Shown here: piece by piece, positions 35,472 to 35,561 of the stretch
Numbering within the stretch: position 1 is the stretch's first letter
How the letters are laid out: every line of letters begins with the position of its first letter
Origin: Patescibacteria group bacterium
GTDB lineage: Bacteria > Patescibacteriota > Patescibacteriia > SG8-24
Direction of reading: 5' to 3'
Assembly: GCA_018813785.1 (NCBI GenBank)
Contig: JAHJAU010000068.1
Location: 1-35,561, forward strand
Length of the DNA stretch: 35,561 nucleotides
The notes under the pieces: generated by a model
Database searches by the model: none
Told to the model about the DNA's origin: nothing
The model's input: only the letters and a program-made list of their open reading frames with translations
Made by a program: the position numbers and the translations under genes

Positions 35472-35561
35472 TCAACTGGTGATGGTTGCTGAGTTCCGTT
35501 GGTTCGATCGCCGTAAGGCGAAGTTGATGAGTAAAACCAGCAGTGGGATCAGAATGAGTGC
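35472..35561 (-). CDS. C-terminal end of a membrane protein, truncated by the window edge
   Basis: Minus frame ALILIPLLVLLINFALRRSNQRNSATITS*, a TM helix plus basic tail ending just before a terminator. Confidence 0.5.
   Translation of the reverse strand, partial: ALILIPLLVLLINFALRRSNQRNSATITS

Noticed and set aside
1-35561. CRISPR array, rRNA or tRNA genes
   Set aside because: No regularly spaced direct repeats, no rRNA-like sequence and no convincing T-loop/acceptor patterns were seen by eye. A tRNAscan-SE/Infernal run would be needed to exclude them.
1-35561. UGA recoding as in Gracilibacteria/SR1
   Set aside because: TGA terminates several well-bounded genes (e.g. at 2787 and 3321) and Trp is encoded by TGG throughout, so code 11 fits.

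Overview
This window looks like a Patescibacteria/CPR-type genome segment; that lineage is inferred from gene content, not proven. It uses the standard code with TGA as a stop. The housekeeping backbone is miaB-miaA, gatB, tmk and a tandem-domain thyX, gmk, dut, rplA/rplK, nusG, secE, gyrB and a rodA/ftsW gene. Small lineage-type genes (DUF5674, DUF5679, TrbC/VirB2-like pilin) and many hypotheticals sit between them. Mobile-element traces are: the C-terminal end of an IS481/IS3-like transposase at the left edge, a decayed IS256/IS1249-like element with 19-bp perfect terminal inverted repeats (3951-5015), and at least two families of dispersed palindromic repeats. The main leads are: (i) a four-hairpin candidate small RNA with a consensus-like promoter (minus strand, about 10172-10380) carrying an extended Shine-Dalgarno-like loop; (ii) a 45-bp palindromic element found twice in the same orientation upstream of two accessory genes; (iii) a GTCAGGTCTT...TAACAT palindrome family; (iv) a tandem ThyX in which the signature motif is divided between the two halves; (v) two unknown genes between nusG and rplK; (vi) a duplicated membrane-protein gene that kept its promoter and leader. 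All calls were made by eye from sequence and remembered family motifs. No searches were run.
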